Part shown: positions 18,385 to 26,374 of the stretch, one piece after another
How the letters are laid out: each line of letters begins with the position of its first letter
Position numbering within the stretch: position 1 is the first letter of the stretch
Source of the DNA: Deltaproteobacteria bacterium
GTDB taxonomy: Bacteria; Desulfobacterota; Syntrophorhabdia; Syntrophorhabdales; Syntrophorhabdaceae
Length of the DNA: 50,042 nt
NCBI GenBank assembly: GCA_022711595.1
Contig: JAKLET010000029.1
Location: forward strand, 1 to 50,042
Reading direction: 5' to 3'
Notes under the pieces: generated by a model
Seen by the model: only the letters and a program-made list of their open reading frames with translations
Told to the model about the DNA's origin: nothing
Database searches by the model: none
Made by a program: the position numbers and the translations under genes

Positions 18385-19599
18385 ATGAAACCTGTAGAGA
18401 TCAAACCGGACATATACTGGGTGGGTGTGATCGATTGGTCCGTACGTGATTTTCACGGCTATGTCACTCAGAACGGTACGACCTATAATAATTATTTGAT
18501 CATGGACGAGCAGGTAACGCTTGTCGATACCGTAAAGCACGACTTTGACGCTGTTGCCGTTGAGAACATCAAGAGGGTCGTGGAACCTTACCGCATCAAG
18601 AATGTCATTATCAACCATATCGAACCAGACCATGCAAGCAGTATCGCCGCAATCATGGAATATATACCAGATGCCACGATCTATATCACTGAAAAGGGAA
18701 AAAAGGGGCTCGACCGGCACTTCGACACATCGAGATGGAAATTCAAGACAGTCAAAAGCGGTGATACCCTGAACACCGGTAAGTACACACTTGTTTTCCT
18801 GGAGACGCCGATGCTCCACTGGCCCGATTCCATGGTGACTTATGTGAAGGAGGCGAAACTCCTCATATCCCAGGATGCCTTCGGACAGCACATGGCATCC
18901 GCTGAAAGGTTCGATGATGAGTTCTTTTCCTGTCATTCGCAGTTCGAACTTGACGATGCCATTGTCGATTATTACGCCAATATACTCATGCCCTTTGGTA
19001 AACTGATCCAGGCGAAGATCGAAGAGATCGTAAAGCTGGGGCTCGAGATAGACATGATAGCCCCGGACCACGGGATCATCTGGCGCAAAGACCCGGGGTC
19101 CATCATACAACGTTATCTTGAGCTTGCCAAAGGCAAGGCGGACCTGAGCGCCGTTATCATATATGATACCATGTGGCACAGCACGGAGCTGATGACGGAT
19201 CCCATAATGAAAGGCATCAAGGACGAAGGGGTGCCCTGCAAGGTGATCAAGCTCAGGGCGACCCCGATGAGCACGGCCATTAAAGAGTTCTGGAGATCGA
19301 GGGGCTGTCTGATCGGTACGCCGACCATAAACAATGTCATGTTCCCGTCAGTGGCGGAATTTCTCTACCATCTTGCGGGCCTGAGGCCGAAAGACAGGAT
19401 CGTTGGCGGGTTCGGAAGCTTCGGCTGGGGCGGAGGCGGAGTAAAGGAAGCGTACGAGAAGTTCAAACAGATGGGGCTCGAAATGGTGGAACCCGGCCTT
19501 CAGGTGCATTACAAACCGTCAGAGGCAGATATGCATAAATGTTATGAATTCGGACAGAATTTTGCAAAACGGCTCAAGGAATATCATGAGAAGTATTGA
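18385..19599 (+). CDS. Flavodiiron protein (FprA-type oxygen/NO reductase)
   Basis: 404 residues from ATG 18385 (AAGGAGG upstream). The N-terminal metallo-beta-lactamase-like domain has the complete di-iron ligand set: His78, Glu80, Asp82 and His83 in NHIEPDHA, His145 in PMLHWPDSM, Asp164 in SQDAFGQ, and His229 in APDHG. The C-terminal flavodoxin domain (about 255-404) has IYDTMWHSTELM and GGFGSFGWGGGG for FMN. It reduces O2 to water or NO to N2O in the cytoplasm, taking electrons from rubredoxin or F420-type donors. Rubrerythrin follows 41 nt downstream with its own Shine-Dalgarno, probably the same operon. No fused rubredoxin, so the donor is encoded elsewhere. Confidence 0.95.
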   Translation: MKPVEIKPDIYWVGVIDWSVRDFHGYVTQNGTTYNNYLIMDEQVTLVDTVKHDFDAVAVENIKRVVEPYRIKNVIINHIEPDHASSIAAIMEYIPDATIYITEKGKKGLDRHFDTSRWKFKTVKSGDTLNTGKYTLVFLETPMLHWPDSMVTYVKEAKLLISQDAFGQHMASAERFDDEFFSCHSQFELDDAIVDYYANILMPFGKLIQAKIEEIVKLGLEIDMIAPDHGIIWRKDPGSIIQRYLELAKGKADLSAVIIYDTMWHSTELMTDPIMKGIKDEGVPCKVIKLRATPMSTAIKEFWRSRGCLIGTPTINNVMFPSVAEFLYHLAGLRPKDRIVGGFGSFGWGGGGVKEAYEKFKQMGLEMVEPGLQVHYKPSEADMHKCYEFGQNFAKRLKEYHEKY

Positions 19600-19640
19600 T
19601 CGGCAATGATCATTTTAAAGATCTTTGAAAGGAGAAATTA

Positions 19641-20135
19641 ATGTCCAGGACCGAAAAGAATCTGCTTGAAGCTTTTGCAGGTGAATCACAGGCAAACAGG
19701 AAATACCTTGCTTTCGCGAAAAAGGCCGATGACGAAGGTTTTAAACAGGCTGCAAAGCTTTTCAGGGCTGCCGCTGAAGCTGAAACCATCCATGCGCATA
19801 ACCACCTGAGGGAATTGAAGGGTATAAAGAGCACAAAGGAGAACCTCGGAGAGGCGCTGGACGGCGAAACACATGAATTCAAATCAATGTATCCCGGTAT
19901 GATCGAAGAAGCCAGGGCGGAAGGTGCCCAGGGCGCGCTGAGAAGTTTCCAGTTTGCCAATGATGTCGAGAAGATACACGCCGGTCTTTACAAGAAAGCA
20001 CTCGATAGCCTGGGCAGCAATGAAGATGTTGATTACTGGGTATGCAAGGTGTGCGGCAACACCGTCGAGAATGAACCTCCCGATGAGTGTCCTGTCTGCA
20101 AGGCAAAGAAGGCAGCCTTTTACAAGGTGGCATAA
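19641..20135 (+). CDS. Rubrerythrin
   Basis: 164 residues, with AAGGAG before the ATG. The N-terminal four-helix ferritin-like domain carries di-iron glutamates (LLEAFAGESQANRKYLAFA, AAEAETIHAHNH, LDGETHEF, NDVEKIH). The C-terminal rubredoxin domain has CKVCGNTVENEPPDECPVC, a complete FeCys4 site. It reduces hydrogen peroxide to water in anaerobes. Placed between the flavodiiron protein and a flavoprotein gene, it completes an O2/peroxide scavenging unit. A hairpin follows directly. Confidence 0.96.
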   Translation: MSRTEKNLLEAFAGESQANRKYLAFAKKADDEGFKQAAKLFRAAAEAETIHAHNHLRELKGIKSTKENLGEALDGETHEFKSMYPGMIEEARAEGAQGALRSFQFANDVEKIHAGLYKKALDSLGSNEDVDYWVCKVCGNTVENEPPDECPVCKAKKAAFYKVA

Positions 20136-20143
20136 CAGGGCCT

Positions 20144-20186
20144 GTCGACCGGAAGGGCTTAAAGATTCCTTCCGGTCGACCTTTTG
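20144..20186 (+). terminator. Hairpin after rubrerythrin, probable (leaky) terminator
   Basis: A perfect 13-bp stem, GTCGACCGGAAGG (20144-20156) / CCTTCCGGTCGAC (20168-20180), followed by a short CTTTTG. The T tract is weak, so readthrough into the next gene is plausible; the next gene's Shine-Dalgarno overlaps the end. Confidence 0.6.
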
Positions 20187-20196
20187 AGGTCAACCA

Positions 20197-20772
20197 TTGA
20201 GGATCATCGCGTTTAACGGAAGTCCGAGGGCGGGAGGGAACACCGATATTCTGCTCTCATCTGCACTGCAGGGGATCGACCGGAGGGAGAACCGGATCGA
20301 TGTCTTCAGACTGAATGACATGAATATCAGGCCCTGTCAGAATTGCGGCGGATGCACCGAGACTGGGGTCTGTGTTGTTGATGACAGGATGCAGCAGATA
20401 TACCCGGCGATCAGGGACGCCGACAGGGTCATCCTTGCCTCGCCTATATATTTTTTTGCACTTTCCGCCCAGTCGAAGATCATGATCGACCGTTGCCAGC
20501 CTTTCTGGTGTGAAAAGTACCTCCATAACAGGACGCTGGAGAAAGAGGACGGCCCGCACAGGCACGGGCTTTTGCTCCTTGTGGGCGGAATGAAGAAACA
20601 AATAGGTGTTGACTGCGCGTCCGCGTCTGCAACGGCATTTTTTAGAACAATCACCGTTCAGGAACACAGGACACTCTCCTACCTTGGCATAGATCAAAAA
20701 GGTGCCATCAGGAACCATCCCACCGCACTCAAGGACGCGTTCGAGGCAGGGAGGAGACTGGTAAACCTCTAA
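20197..20772 (+). CDS. NADPH-dependent FMN reductase/iron-sulfur flavoprotein-like
   Basis: 191 residues, start TTG 20197 with TGAGGT 7 nt upstream. The flavodoxin-like fold begins IIAFNGSPRAGGNTDILL (phosphate-binding loop for FMN) and continues with CQNCGGCTETGVC, a compact cysteine motif found in iron-sulfur flavoproteins of anaerobes, then ILASPIYFFALSAQSK. It probably shuttles electrons between NAD(P)H or ferredoxin and small acceptors. Position behind the flavodiiron protein and rubrerythrin suggests it serves the oxygen-defence system; this is inference. Only four cysteines in the motif are visible, enough for one cluster. Confidence 0.82.
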   Translation: MRIIAFNGSPRAGGNTDILLSSALQGIDRRENRIDVFRLNDMNIRPCQNCGGCTETGVCVVDDRMQQIYPAIRDADRVILASPIYFFALSAQSKIMIDRCQPFWCEKYLHNRTLEKEDGPHRHGLLLLVGGMKKQIGVDCASASATAFFRTITVQEHRTLSYLGIDQKGAIRNHPTALKDAFEAGRRLVNL

Positions 20773-20880
20773 AGACGGCTTGAACGGCTTAAGCAGTTTG
20801 AACCACCTGAACGGAAAAGCATAAAGCATTCAAAGATATCTACATTAAAGCTCTCAAGCATTCAAACGGCTCAAACCGTT
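20773..20880. repeat. 9-bp-period array between flavoprotein and feoAB genes
   Basis: Forward cores GCTT, GCTT, GTTT, (ACCT), (GAAA) at 20778, 20787, 20796, 20805 and 20814. Farther on are reverse-type cores AAAG/CAAGC/CAAAC at 20846, 20855, 20863 and 20872. It begins immediately after the stop codon of the flavoprotein gene. Confidence 0.7.
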
Positions 20881-20941
20881 TCTCTTCATTGACAATATCC
20901 TGTTGCCATAGTATAAACAAACCGATTACGAAGGCCACACC

Positions 20942-23191
20942 ATGACAGATGATGAACTTTTCCCTGTTACGTCCCTTGATGAAGGTCAGGAAGGGACAAT
21001 AAAGCTGCTTTCCGGAGGAGAGGGGCTGACGGGGAGGTTTGCCTCTATGGGCATCATGCCCGGCGCACGTATCAAGGTTCTGCGCAAAAGCAGGGGACAG
21101 ATCATTATACTCGCATCGGATACGCGTGTCGCCCTCGGAAAGGGACAGGCTGAAAAGATACTTGTTGTAAAGGACGAGGCAGGGCTGTTTCGTGCTGCAG
21201 CAAAACAACCGGGAAAACGGATACTCGTCGCCCTGGCGGGGCAGCCGAACGTGGGGAAAACAACAGTTTTCAATCTGCTCACCGGACTTTCCCAGCATAT
21301 AGGCAACTGGCCGGGGAAGACGGTTGAGCGCAAGGAAGGCATACATACGGTCCGGGACATGGAAATACATCTTGTTGACCTTCCCGGCACTTACAGTTTG
21401 AGTGCATATTCCGAGGAGGAAAGGGTCACCAGGGATTTCCTTATACACGAGAACCCGGATGTGACGGTACTTTTTGTTAATGCTTCGGCACTGGAAAGGA
21501 GCCTGTATCTCCTCGCGGAGCTTCTCATGCTCAGATCACCTGTCATAGTTGCTGTCAACATGCTTGATGTCGCAGAGAAACAGGGTGTCCACATTGATGC
21601 CGAGGCACTGCAAAAATCGCTCGGCATTCCCGTTTTGCCTATAATTGCAACAAAGAACAAAGGTGTAAAGGAACTCCTTGAAGAGATCGTCAGTATGGCA
21701 AAGGGCAAGAGCAGTTTCAAACCCAAAAGACCCGGGGTCACCGAGGACCACAAGGATATCTACCTGCATCTGACAGAGCTCGTCAGGGGCCATATACCAC
21801 TGCCTTTAACAGTGGACTGGATCGTTACAAAGCTCATGGAGGGGGATTCGGAGATAACTGATTCCATGAAGGACATAATGCCCGTTGAAGTGTGGAACGA
21901 AATTCAGACGCTCCTTGTCAAACACGAGGATGCATTGCGGGCTGTAGTCGGCGGCAGATACGACTGGATCGAGGATGCGACAAGGGCTGCGGTATCAAGG
22001 TTCAAGAGAGGGCAGGTCCTCATGACGGACCGCATCGACCATGTCCTTACGCGGCCGTCAACAGGCATCCCGATACTCCTCGCCATACTGGCGGTGGTTT
22101 TTGTCGTCACGTTTATTGCAGGATATCCCTTCCAGGGTTTCCTCGAATCCCTCGTTTCGTCTTTCGGCTCCTTCATGGAGAAGGTACTCGCAAACGAACC
22201 CCATTGGATAAAAGGGCTACTCGTCAACGGCATTATAGGCGGAGTCGGTTCGGTCCTCACTTTCATTCCCATACTGGTCATTTTCTTCTTCGTCATGTCA
22301 TTCCTGGAGAACGTTGGCTACATGGCGCGGGCAGCCTTCGTTATGGACAGGTTCATGCACATCATAGGTCTGCACGGGAAAAGCTTTCTTCCCATGTGTC
22401 TCGGGTTCGGGTGCAACGTTGCTTCGGTCCTGGGGGCCAGGATCGTGGAATCAAAGAAGGCAAGACTGCTGACCATATTCCTCACGCCCTTTGTTCCCTG
22501 TACCGGCAGGCTCGCCGTGATCACATTCATTACGGCGGCCGTTTTCGCGAAGAACGGCCTTTTTATAAGCTGGGGCCTCGTTGCCCTGAACATATTCATG
22601 CTCGGAATTGCAGGAATGATAATAAGCAGGTTCTTCCTTCGTGAAGAACCGGTGCCTTTCATCATGGAACTGCCGCTGTATCACAAGCCCGACTTCAGGA
22701 CCATCGCGATAGTTGTCTGGCACCGCACCATCGCCTTCATTAAAAAAGCGGGAACGGTGATCTTTGCCTTTTCCATTATCCTTTGGATCATGTCCAACTT
22801 TCCCGGTGGGGTCGTGGAGGAGAGCATGCTGGGCAGACTGGGAAAGGTTCTTGAACCGGTGGGGAGACCAATAGGGCTTGACTGGCGCATGGTTGTGGCG
22901 CTTTTGTCGAGTGTTATCGCCAAGGAGAATTCCGTAGCAACGCTCGGAATACTGTACAACGTCGGCGACCAGGGGCTCATGACGGTCCTGTCGACCAGTA
23001 TACCCCACGCTTCGGCATTTTCTTTTCTTGTCGTACTCATGCTTTTCATACCATGCGCGCCTACGATCACGGTTATGAAACAGGAGATGAACGACAGGAA
23101 ATGGTTTATCATATCCTTCCTTTTCATGATCTTCATATCCTATGCGGGTGGTATCGCCGCGTACCGGATCGCCCTGGCTGCAGGACTTTAA
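20942..23191 (+). CDS. feoB: Ferrous iron transporter, FeoA-FeoB fusion
   Basis: 749 residues. Residues 8-78 form a FeoA-like SH3 domain (GRFASMGIMPGARIKVLRKS) normally encoded by a separate gene. Then the G domain: G1 GQPNVGKTT at 100-108, G3 DLPG at 146-149 and G4 NMLD at 206-209. From about 375 comes the membrane channel with two Gate repeats, including GFGCNVASVLGARIVE, CTGRLAVITF and the SSVIAKENSVATLG segment. It imports Fe2+ across the inner membrane in a GTPase-regulated way. Start ATG 20942 with GAAGG upstream. No FeoC and no Fur-box-like palindrome were recognised upstream. Confidence 0.95.
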   Translation: MTDDELFPVTSLDEGQEGTIKLLSGGEGLTGRFASMGIMPGARIKVLRKSRGQIIILASDTRVALGKGQAEKILVVKDEAGLFRAAAKQPGKRILVALAGQPNVGKTTVFNLLTGLSQHIGNWPGKTVERKEGIHTVRDMEIHLVDLPGTYSLSAYSEEERVTRDFLIHENPDVTVLFVNASALERSLYLLAELLMLRSPVIVAVNMLDVAEKQGVHIDAEALQKSLGIPVLPIIATKNKGVKELLEEIVSMAKGKSSFKPKRPGVTEDHKDIYLHLTELVRGHIPLPLTVDWIVTKLMEGDSEITDSMKDIMPVEVWNEIQTLLVKHEDALRAVVGGRYDWIEDATRAAVSRFKRGQVLMTDRIDHVLTRPSTGIPILLAILAVVFVVTFIAGYPFQGFLESLVSSFGSFMEKVLANEPHWIKGLLVNGIIGGVGSVLTFIPILVIFFFVMSFLENVGYMARAAFVMDRFMHIIGLHGKSFLPMCLGFGCNVASVLGARIVESKKARLLTIFLTPFVPCTGRLAVITFITAAVFAKNGLFISWGLVALNIFMLGIAGMIISRFFLREEPVPFIMELPLYHKPDFRTIAIVVWHRTIAFIKKAGTVIFAFSIILWIMSNFPGGVVEESMLGRLGKVLEPVGRPIGLDWRMVVALLSSVIAKENSVATLGILYNVGDQGLMTVLSTSIPHASAFSFLVVLMLFIPCAPTITVMKQEMNDRKWFIISFLFMIFISYAGGIAAYRIALAAGL

Positions 23192-23215
23192 ATATCGAAA
23201 CTGTTTTTTTCACCC

Positions 23216-23244
23216 TTGACAGCCCCCGTGCATTCCGATAAACT
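23216..23244 (+). promoter_or_regulatory. Promoter of the tetR-RND operon
   Basis: TTGACA (23216-23221), exactly 17 bp, TAAACT (23239-23244). The predicted start is around 23251, so the leader before ATG 23259 would be under 10 nt. The -10 touches the first operator palindrome. Confidence 0.75.
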
Positions 23245-23273
23245 GAACGTTGGTTCACATGAACAGACGTTCA
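23244..23273. promoter_or_regulatory. Twin palindromic operator over the tetR start codon
   Basis: Two palindromes of identical design, TGAAC-N4-GTTCA, at 23244-23257 (spacer GTTG) and 23260-23273 (spacer AGAC), offset by 16 bp. The first runs from the -10 element to the transcription start; the second overlaps the ATG (23259-23261). This is the expected place for TetR-family autorepression. Binding by this TetR is inference. Confidence 0.72.
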
Positions 23274-23852
23274 GCAGAAGAGACGCGCAGGATAATCGCT
23301 GACGCGGCGCTTAAGATGTTCTCGATGTCCGGCTACGAAGGCACCAATATGAGGATGATTGCCAACGAGGCCGGCATAAGCGTCGGTGCTCTTTATCTTT
23401 ATCATAAAAGCAAGGAAGAGTTATGCTTCACTCTTCTGAAAAGGCTTTTTAATGATTTTTTCGAGGAAATAAAAAACAAGATTGACGGGATCGATGATCC
23501 TGCAGAACAGGTGCGTGCATATGTGGAAACATACATGGCCCTGTCAAAAAAACATCGTCAGCTCATTCTTGCCTTCAACAAGGAAAAAGGGTTCACATTC
23601 GGCGTTGAATCGAAACGCGAGTTCTTTCTTGAGCTGAGGCTGTTCGTCGGGAAGATAATAAAGAGCGGGATCGAAAAAGGTGTGTTTTACCCATCAGACG
23701 AGAAGGAGGCAACAAAGGTTCTCATCAGCATGTTAAGGGGTTATGTGCTTTCCATAGTCATTGATCCGGAGAACCTTTTCACATCCGAAGCATGTACGGA
23801 TATTTTTCTGAACGGTCTCATCAAAAGGCGTGGTTCATACGGAAAAGGATAA
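23259..23852 (+). CDS. TetR-family transcriptional repressor
   Basis: 197 residues from ATG 23259; a TTG at 23250 would add three residues and lies in the operator. The N-terminal helix-turn-helix has TRRIIADAALKMFSMSGYEG and MRMIANEAGISVGALYLYHKSKEEL, the standard TetR DNA-binding unit. The C-terminal ligand domain is divergent. It heads a compact operon with an RND efflux system (next gene 9 nt downstream), so it probably represses that pump until an inducer binds. No Shine-Dalgarno is possible because the operator sits there; translation may be leaderless or nearly so. Confidence 0.93.
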   Translation: MNRRSAEETRRIIADAALKMFSMSGYEGTNMRMIANEAGISVGALYLYHKSKEELCFTLLKRLFNDFFEEIKNKIDGIDDPAEQVRAYVETYMALSKKHRQLILAFNKEKGFTFGVESKREFFLELRLFVGKIIKSGIEKGVFYPSDEKEATKVLISMLRGYVLSIVIDPENLFTSEACTDIFLNGLIKRRGSYGKG

Positions 23853-23861
23853 CTGTCTATT

Positions 23862-25250
23862 GTGAAAAAATGTGCGGTTTTTATTGCAAGCTTCCTTTGC
23901 CTTCTTTTCATTTCGAACGGTTTTGCCGAACAGTACACGCTCGATGATCTCTATGCCATCGCCCTTGCGCGTTCGGAAAAGATAAAGATATCCGAAGAAG
24001 ACCTTTATATCGCTAAAAAAGGGAAGGACAAGGCCCTTTCAGTCATGATGCCGAAGATCTCCGGTCTTGGAAGCTATACGGGTTACAATGACCAGAAGGT
24101 TTCCGATACGGGAAGCCTTGTACAGCCCGATGAAGCCTCCAACTGGAGCCTTCGCCTCGACCAGTCCATGTCTCTGTCGGGCAGGGAGATAACCGCCTAT
24201 AAGGCTGCCAGGGACAATATCAAGAAAAGCGGTTTTGATCTTTTCGCCATGAAAGAGTCTTATATACTCTCCGTCACTAATGCCTACTATGACGTCCTTA
24301 AGGCCAACCGCCTCGTTGAGATCCAGAAACAGAACGTTGACCGCCTTACCAAGCACAGAGACGCGGCGTCTGTAAGGCTCAGGGTCGGCGAGGTCACAAA
24401 GACCGCCGTCCTCAGGGCGGAGGCTGAACTTTCCGGCGCGAGGTCCGATCTTATAAAAGCCCGGAACCTTTTAAAATATTCAAAGGCCGTACTGAAAAGG
24501 GTCGTGGGGCTTGAAGATGAATTTGAGATCGTAGACACCCATACGGCAGGTCCGACGGGGCTAAAGGACATCAGTGAAGCAAACGGTGATCCGGTTATAG
24601 GTAAATGCCCGGGTCTTAAAATTGATTGTCTTATAGAAATGGCAATAGATGAAAGGGCCGAACTGAAGTCATCTTCTGTCCAGAAAGATATTGCCAGGGC
24701 ACAGGTCACGTATACCAAGGGCTCATTCTGGCCCACTCTTGCGGTAGAGGGGGTTTTCCAGCAGAAAAAGGAAACACCCGAAACGTCGGGACTGATCAGG
24801 GACAACCTGTACGGAGGTGTCAGGGTCGTTTTCCCCTTCTTTGAGGGTGGGCTCAGGGTTGCTGAAGTGCAGGAAGCGGAAGCTAAAAAGAGACAGACAG
24901 ACTACGCGCACTCCGACCTGAAAAAGACCGTTACCGTGGAAGTCGAGAGTTCATACCTCGATTTCATTACCCAGAAGGGGGTCCTTAAATCCCTTGAAGA
25001 CCAGTACGTTTTTGCCGAGGACAACTACAAGGCGGTCTCGAAGCAGTTCGACTTCGGCCTGGCCCAGAGCATAGATGTCATGGATGCCAATACTCTCCTG
25101 GTAACGGCAGAGCGCCAGCTCATCGACGCGCTTTACCGATTCCAGCAGGCCATTGTCAGGCTGAAAAAGGCGACGGGAACGCTTCTTGCGTCCCTTGGAC
25201 CAAAGACACCCAATGTCGAAAACGCAGCAAAGGAGAACGGCAGAAAATGA
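23862..25250 (+). CDS. TolC-family outer-membrane efflux protein
   Basis: 462 residues from GTG 23862. Residues 1-22 are a Sec signal (KKCAVFIASFLCLLFISNGFAE). The mature protein is two repeated halves of long amphipathic helices with SVTNAYYDVLKANRLVEIQKQ in the first and TVEVESSYLDFITQKGVL in the second, the outer-membrane factor pattern of a trimeric periplasmic tunnel. Partners are the following membrane-fusion and RND genes. Its stop overlaps the start of the next gene (ATGA), so it is translationally coupled. Confidence 0.93.
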   Translation: MKKCAVFIASFLCLLFISNGFAEQYTLDDLYAIALARSEKIKISEEDLYIAKKGKDKALSVMMPKISGLGSYTGYNDQKVSDTGSLVQPDEASNWSLRLDQSMSLSGREITAYKAARDNIKKSGFDLFAMKESYILSVTNAYYDVLKANRLVEIQKQNVDRLTKHRDAASVRLRVGEVTKTAVLRAEAELSGARSDLIKARNLLKYSKAVLKRVVGLEDEFEIVDTHTAGPTGLKDISEANGDPVIGKCPGLKIDCLIEMAIDERAELKSSSVQKDIARAQVTYTKGSFWPTLAVEGVFQQKKETPETSGLIRDNLYGGVRVVFPFFEGGLRVAEVQEAEAKKRQTDYAHSDLKKTVTVEVESSYLDFITQKGVLKSLEDQYVFAEDNYKAVSKQFDFGLAQSIDVMDANTLLVTAERQLIDALYRFQQAIVRLKKATGTLLASLGPKTPNVENAAKENGRK

Positions 25251-26371
25251 GAAAAAGTGCCTTGGCGCTGACAGGGTTGCATCTATTGTTCATCGTGGTT
25301 CTGGTCCTGCCTGTTGTGGGGTGCAAGAAGAAGGCGCCGGAGGAGAAGGTTGTAAATGTTATTGTTCAAACGGCTGAAAGCAAAAAACTGCGTCCCTTTA
25401 TCGAATCGACAGGCACGCTCAATCCAAACGAAGAGATCATAATGGGCGCAGAAATAGACGGTATCGTCAAGAGCGTCAAGGTCAATGAAGGTACTATCGT
25501 CAGTAAGGGCATGCTGCTCGCGACACTCGATGATACGGAATTCTCTCATGAGGTGATAAGGGCGCGCGCCGCGCTGAAACAGACAGAGGCATCGCTGGCG
25601 AATACAAAGATGGAATTTTCCCGCAAGGACGCCCTTTACAAAGAGCAGCTAGTTACAAGGCAGCAGTATGACGACGTCTTCACCAGGCTGACGCTCGCCG
25701 AATCCGAAGTAGAACGGGCCAGGGCCGCCCTTGTCATAGCCAATCAGAAGCTGGCAAAGACGCGGCTCATTGCTCCTGTCGCGTCCCGGGTCAAAGAAAA
25801 AAAGGTGTCTGTCGGGGATTTCGTAAAGAACGGCACCCAGATGCTGATACTGATCCAGCCCAACCCTCTCAAACTGAGGTTTACCGTACCCGAACGCGAT
25901 ATAGGAAAGATCAAGGCCGGCCAGGATGTGAATGTAAAAGTGGATGCTTTCCCCGGCCGTGAGTTTATCGGGAAAGTTTCCATTGTTTTCCCGAGCCTGG
26001 AAGAGAAGACGCGGAGCCTTACCGTGGAAGCCATAATCCCCAATAACGAAGACCAATTGAAGCCCGGCCTCTTTGCAAGGGTCATTCTCTATACAGGTGA
26101 ACCGCAGGATATGGTTGTGGTCCCGGTCACATCGCTTCTTTATGAAGGCGAAAAGGTCCGCCTGTTTGTCGTCGAAGGCAATGTTGCGAAAGAGCACCCT
26201 GTTAAGCTTGGCAACAAGTATGGCGAGCTGATGGAGATCCAGGAAGGATTAAGGGCCGGCGAGACTGTAGTTACAGCTGGACAGCAGAGTCTCTCGGAAG
26301 GGGCGAAGGTAGCATCGCAAAGATCAGCCCGGGAAGAGAACGGCAAACCGGGCACGAAGGACAACCGCTAA
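25247..26371 (+). CDS. RND efflux periplasmic adaptor (membrane fusion lipoprotein)
   Basis: 374 residues. The signal peptide ends in a good lipobox, LPVVGC, so the mature protein is lipidated and anchored in the inner membrane facing the periplasm. It has biotinyl-lipoyl half-motifs (IMGAEIDGIVKSVKVNEG and TRLIAPVASRVKEKKVSVG) flanking a helical hairpin at about 100-165, then beta-barrel and membrane-proximal domains. It bridges the RND pump and the TolC-like channel. It overlaps the upstream gene by 4 nt and is followed after 3 nt by the pump gene. Confidence 0.94.
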   Translation: MRKSALALTGLHLLFIVVLVLPVVGCKKKAPEEKVVNVIVQTAESKKLRPFIESTGTLNPNEEIIMGAEIDGIVKSVKVNEGTIVSKGMLLATLDDTEFSHEVIRARAALKQTEASLANTKMEFSRKDALYKEQLVTRQQYDDVFTRLTLAESEVERARAALVIANQKLAKTRLIAPVASRVKEKKVSVGDFVKNGTQMLILIQPNPLKLRFTVPERDIGKIKAGQDVNVKVDAFPGREFIGKVSIVFPSLEEKTRSLTVEAIIPNNEDQLKPGLFARVILYTGEPQDMVVVPVTSLLYEGEKVRLFVVEGNVAKEHPVKLGNKYGELMEIQEGLRAGETVVTAGQQSLSEGAKVASQRSAREENGKPGTKDNR

Positions 26372-26374
26372 CCC

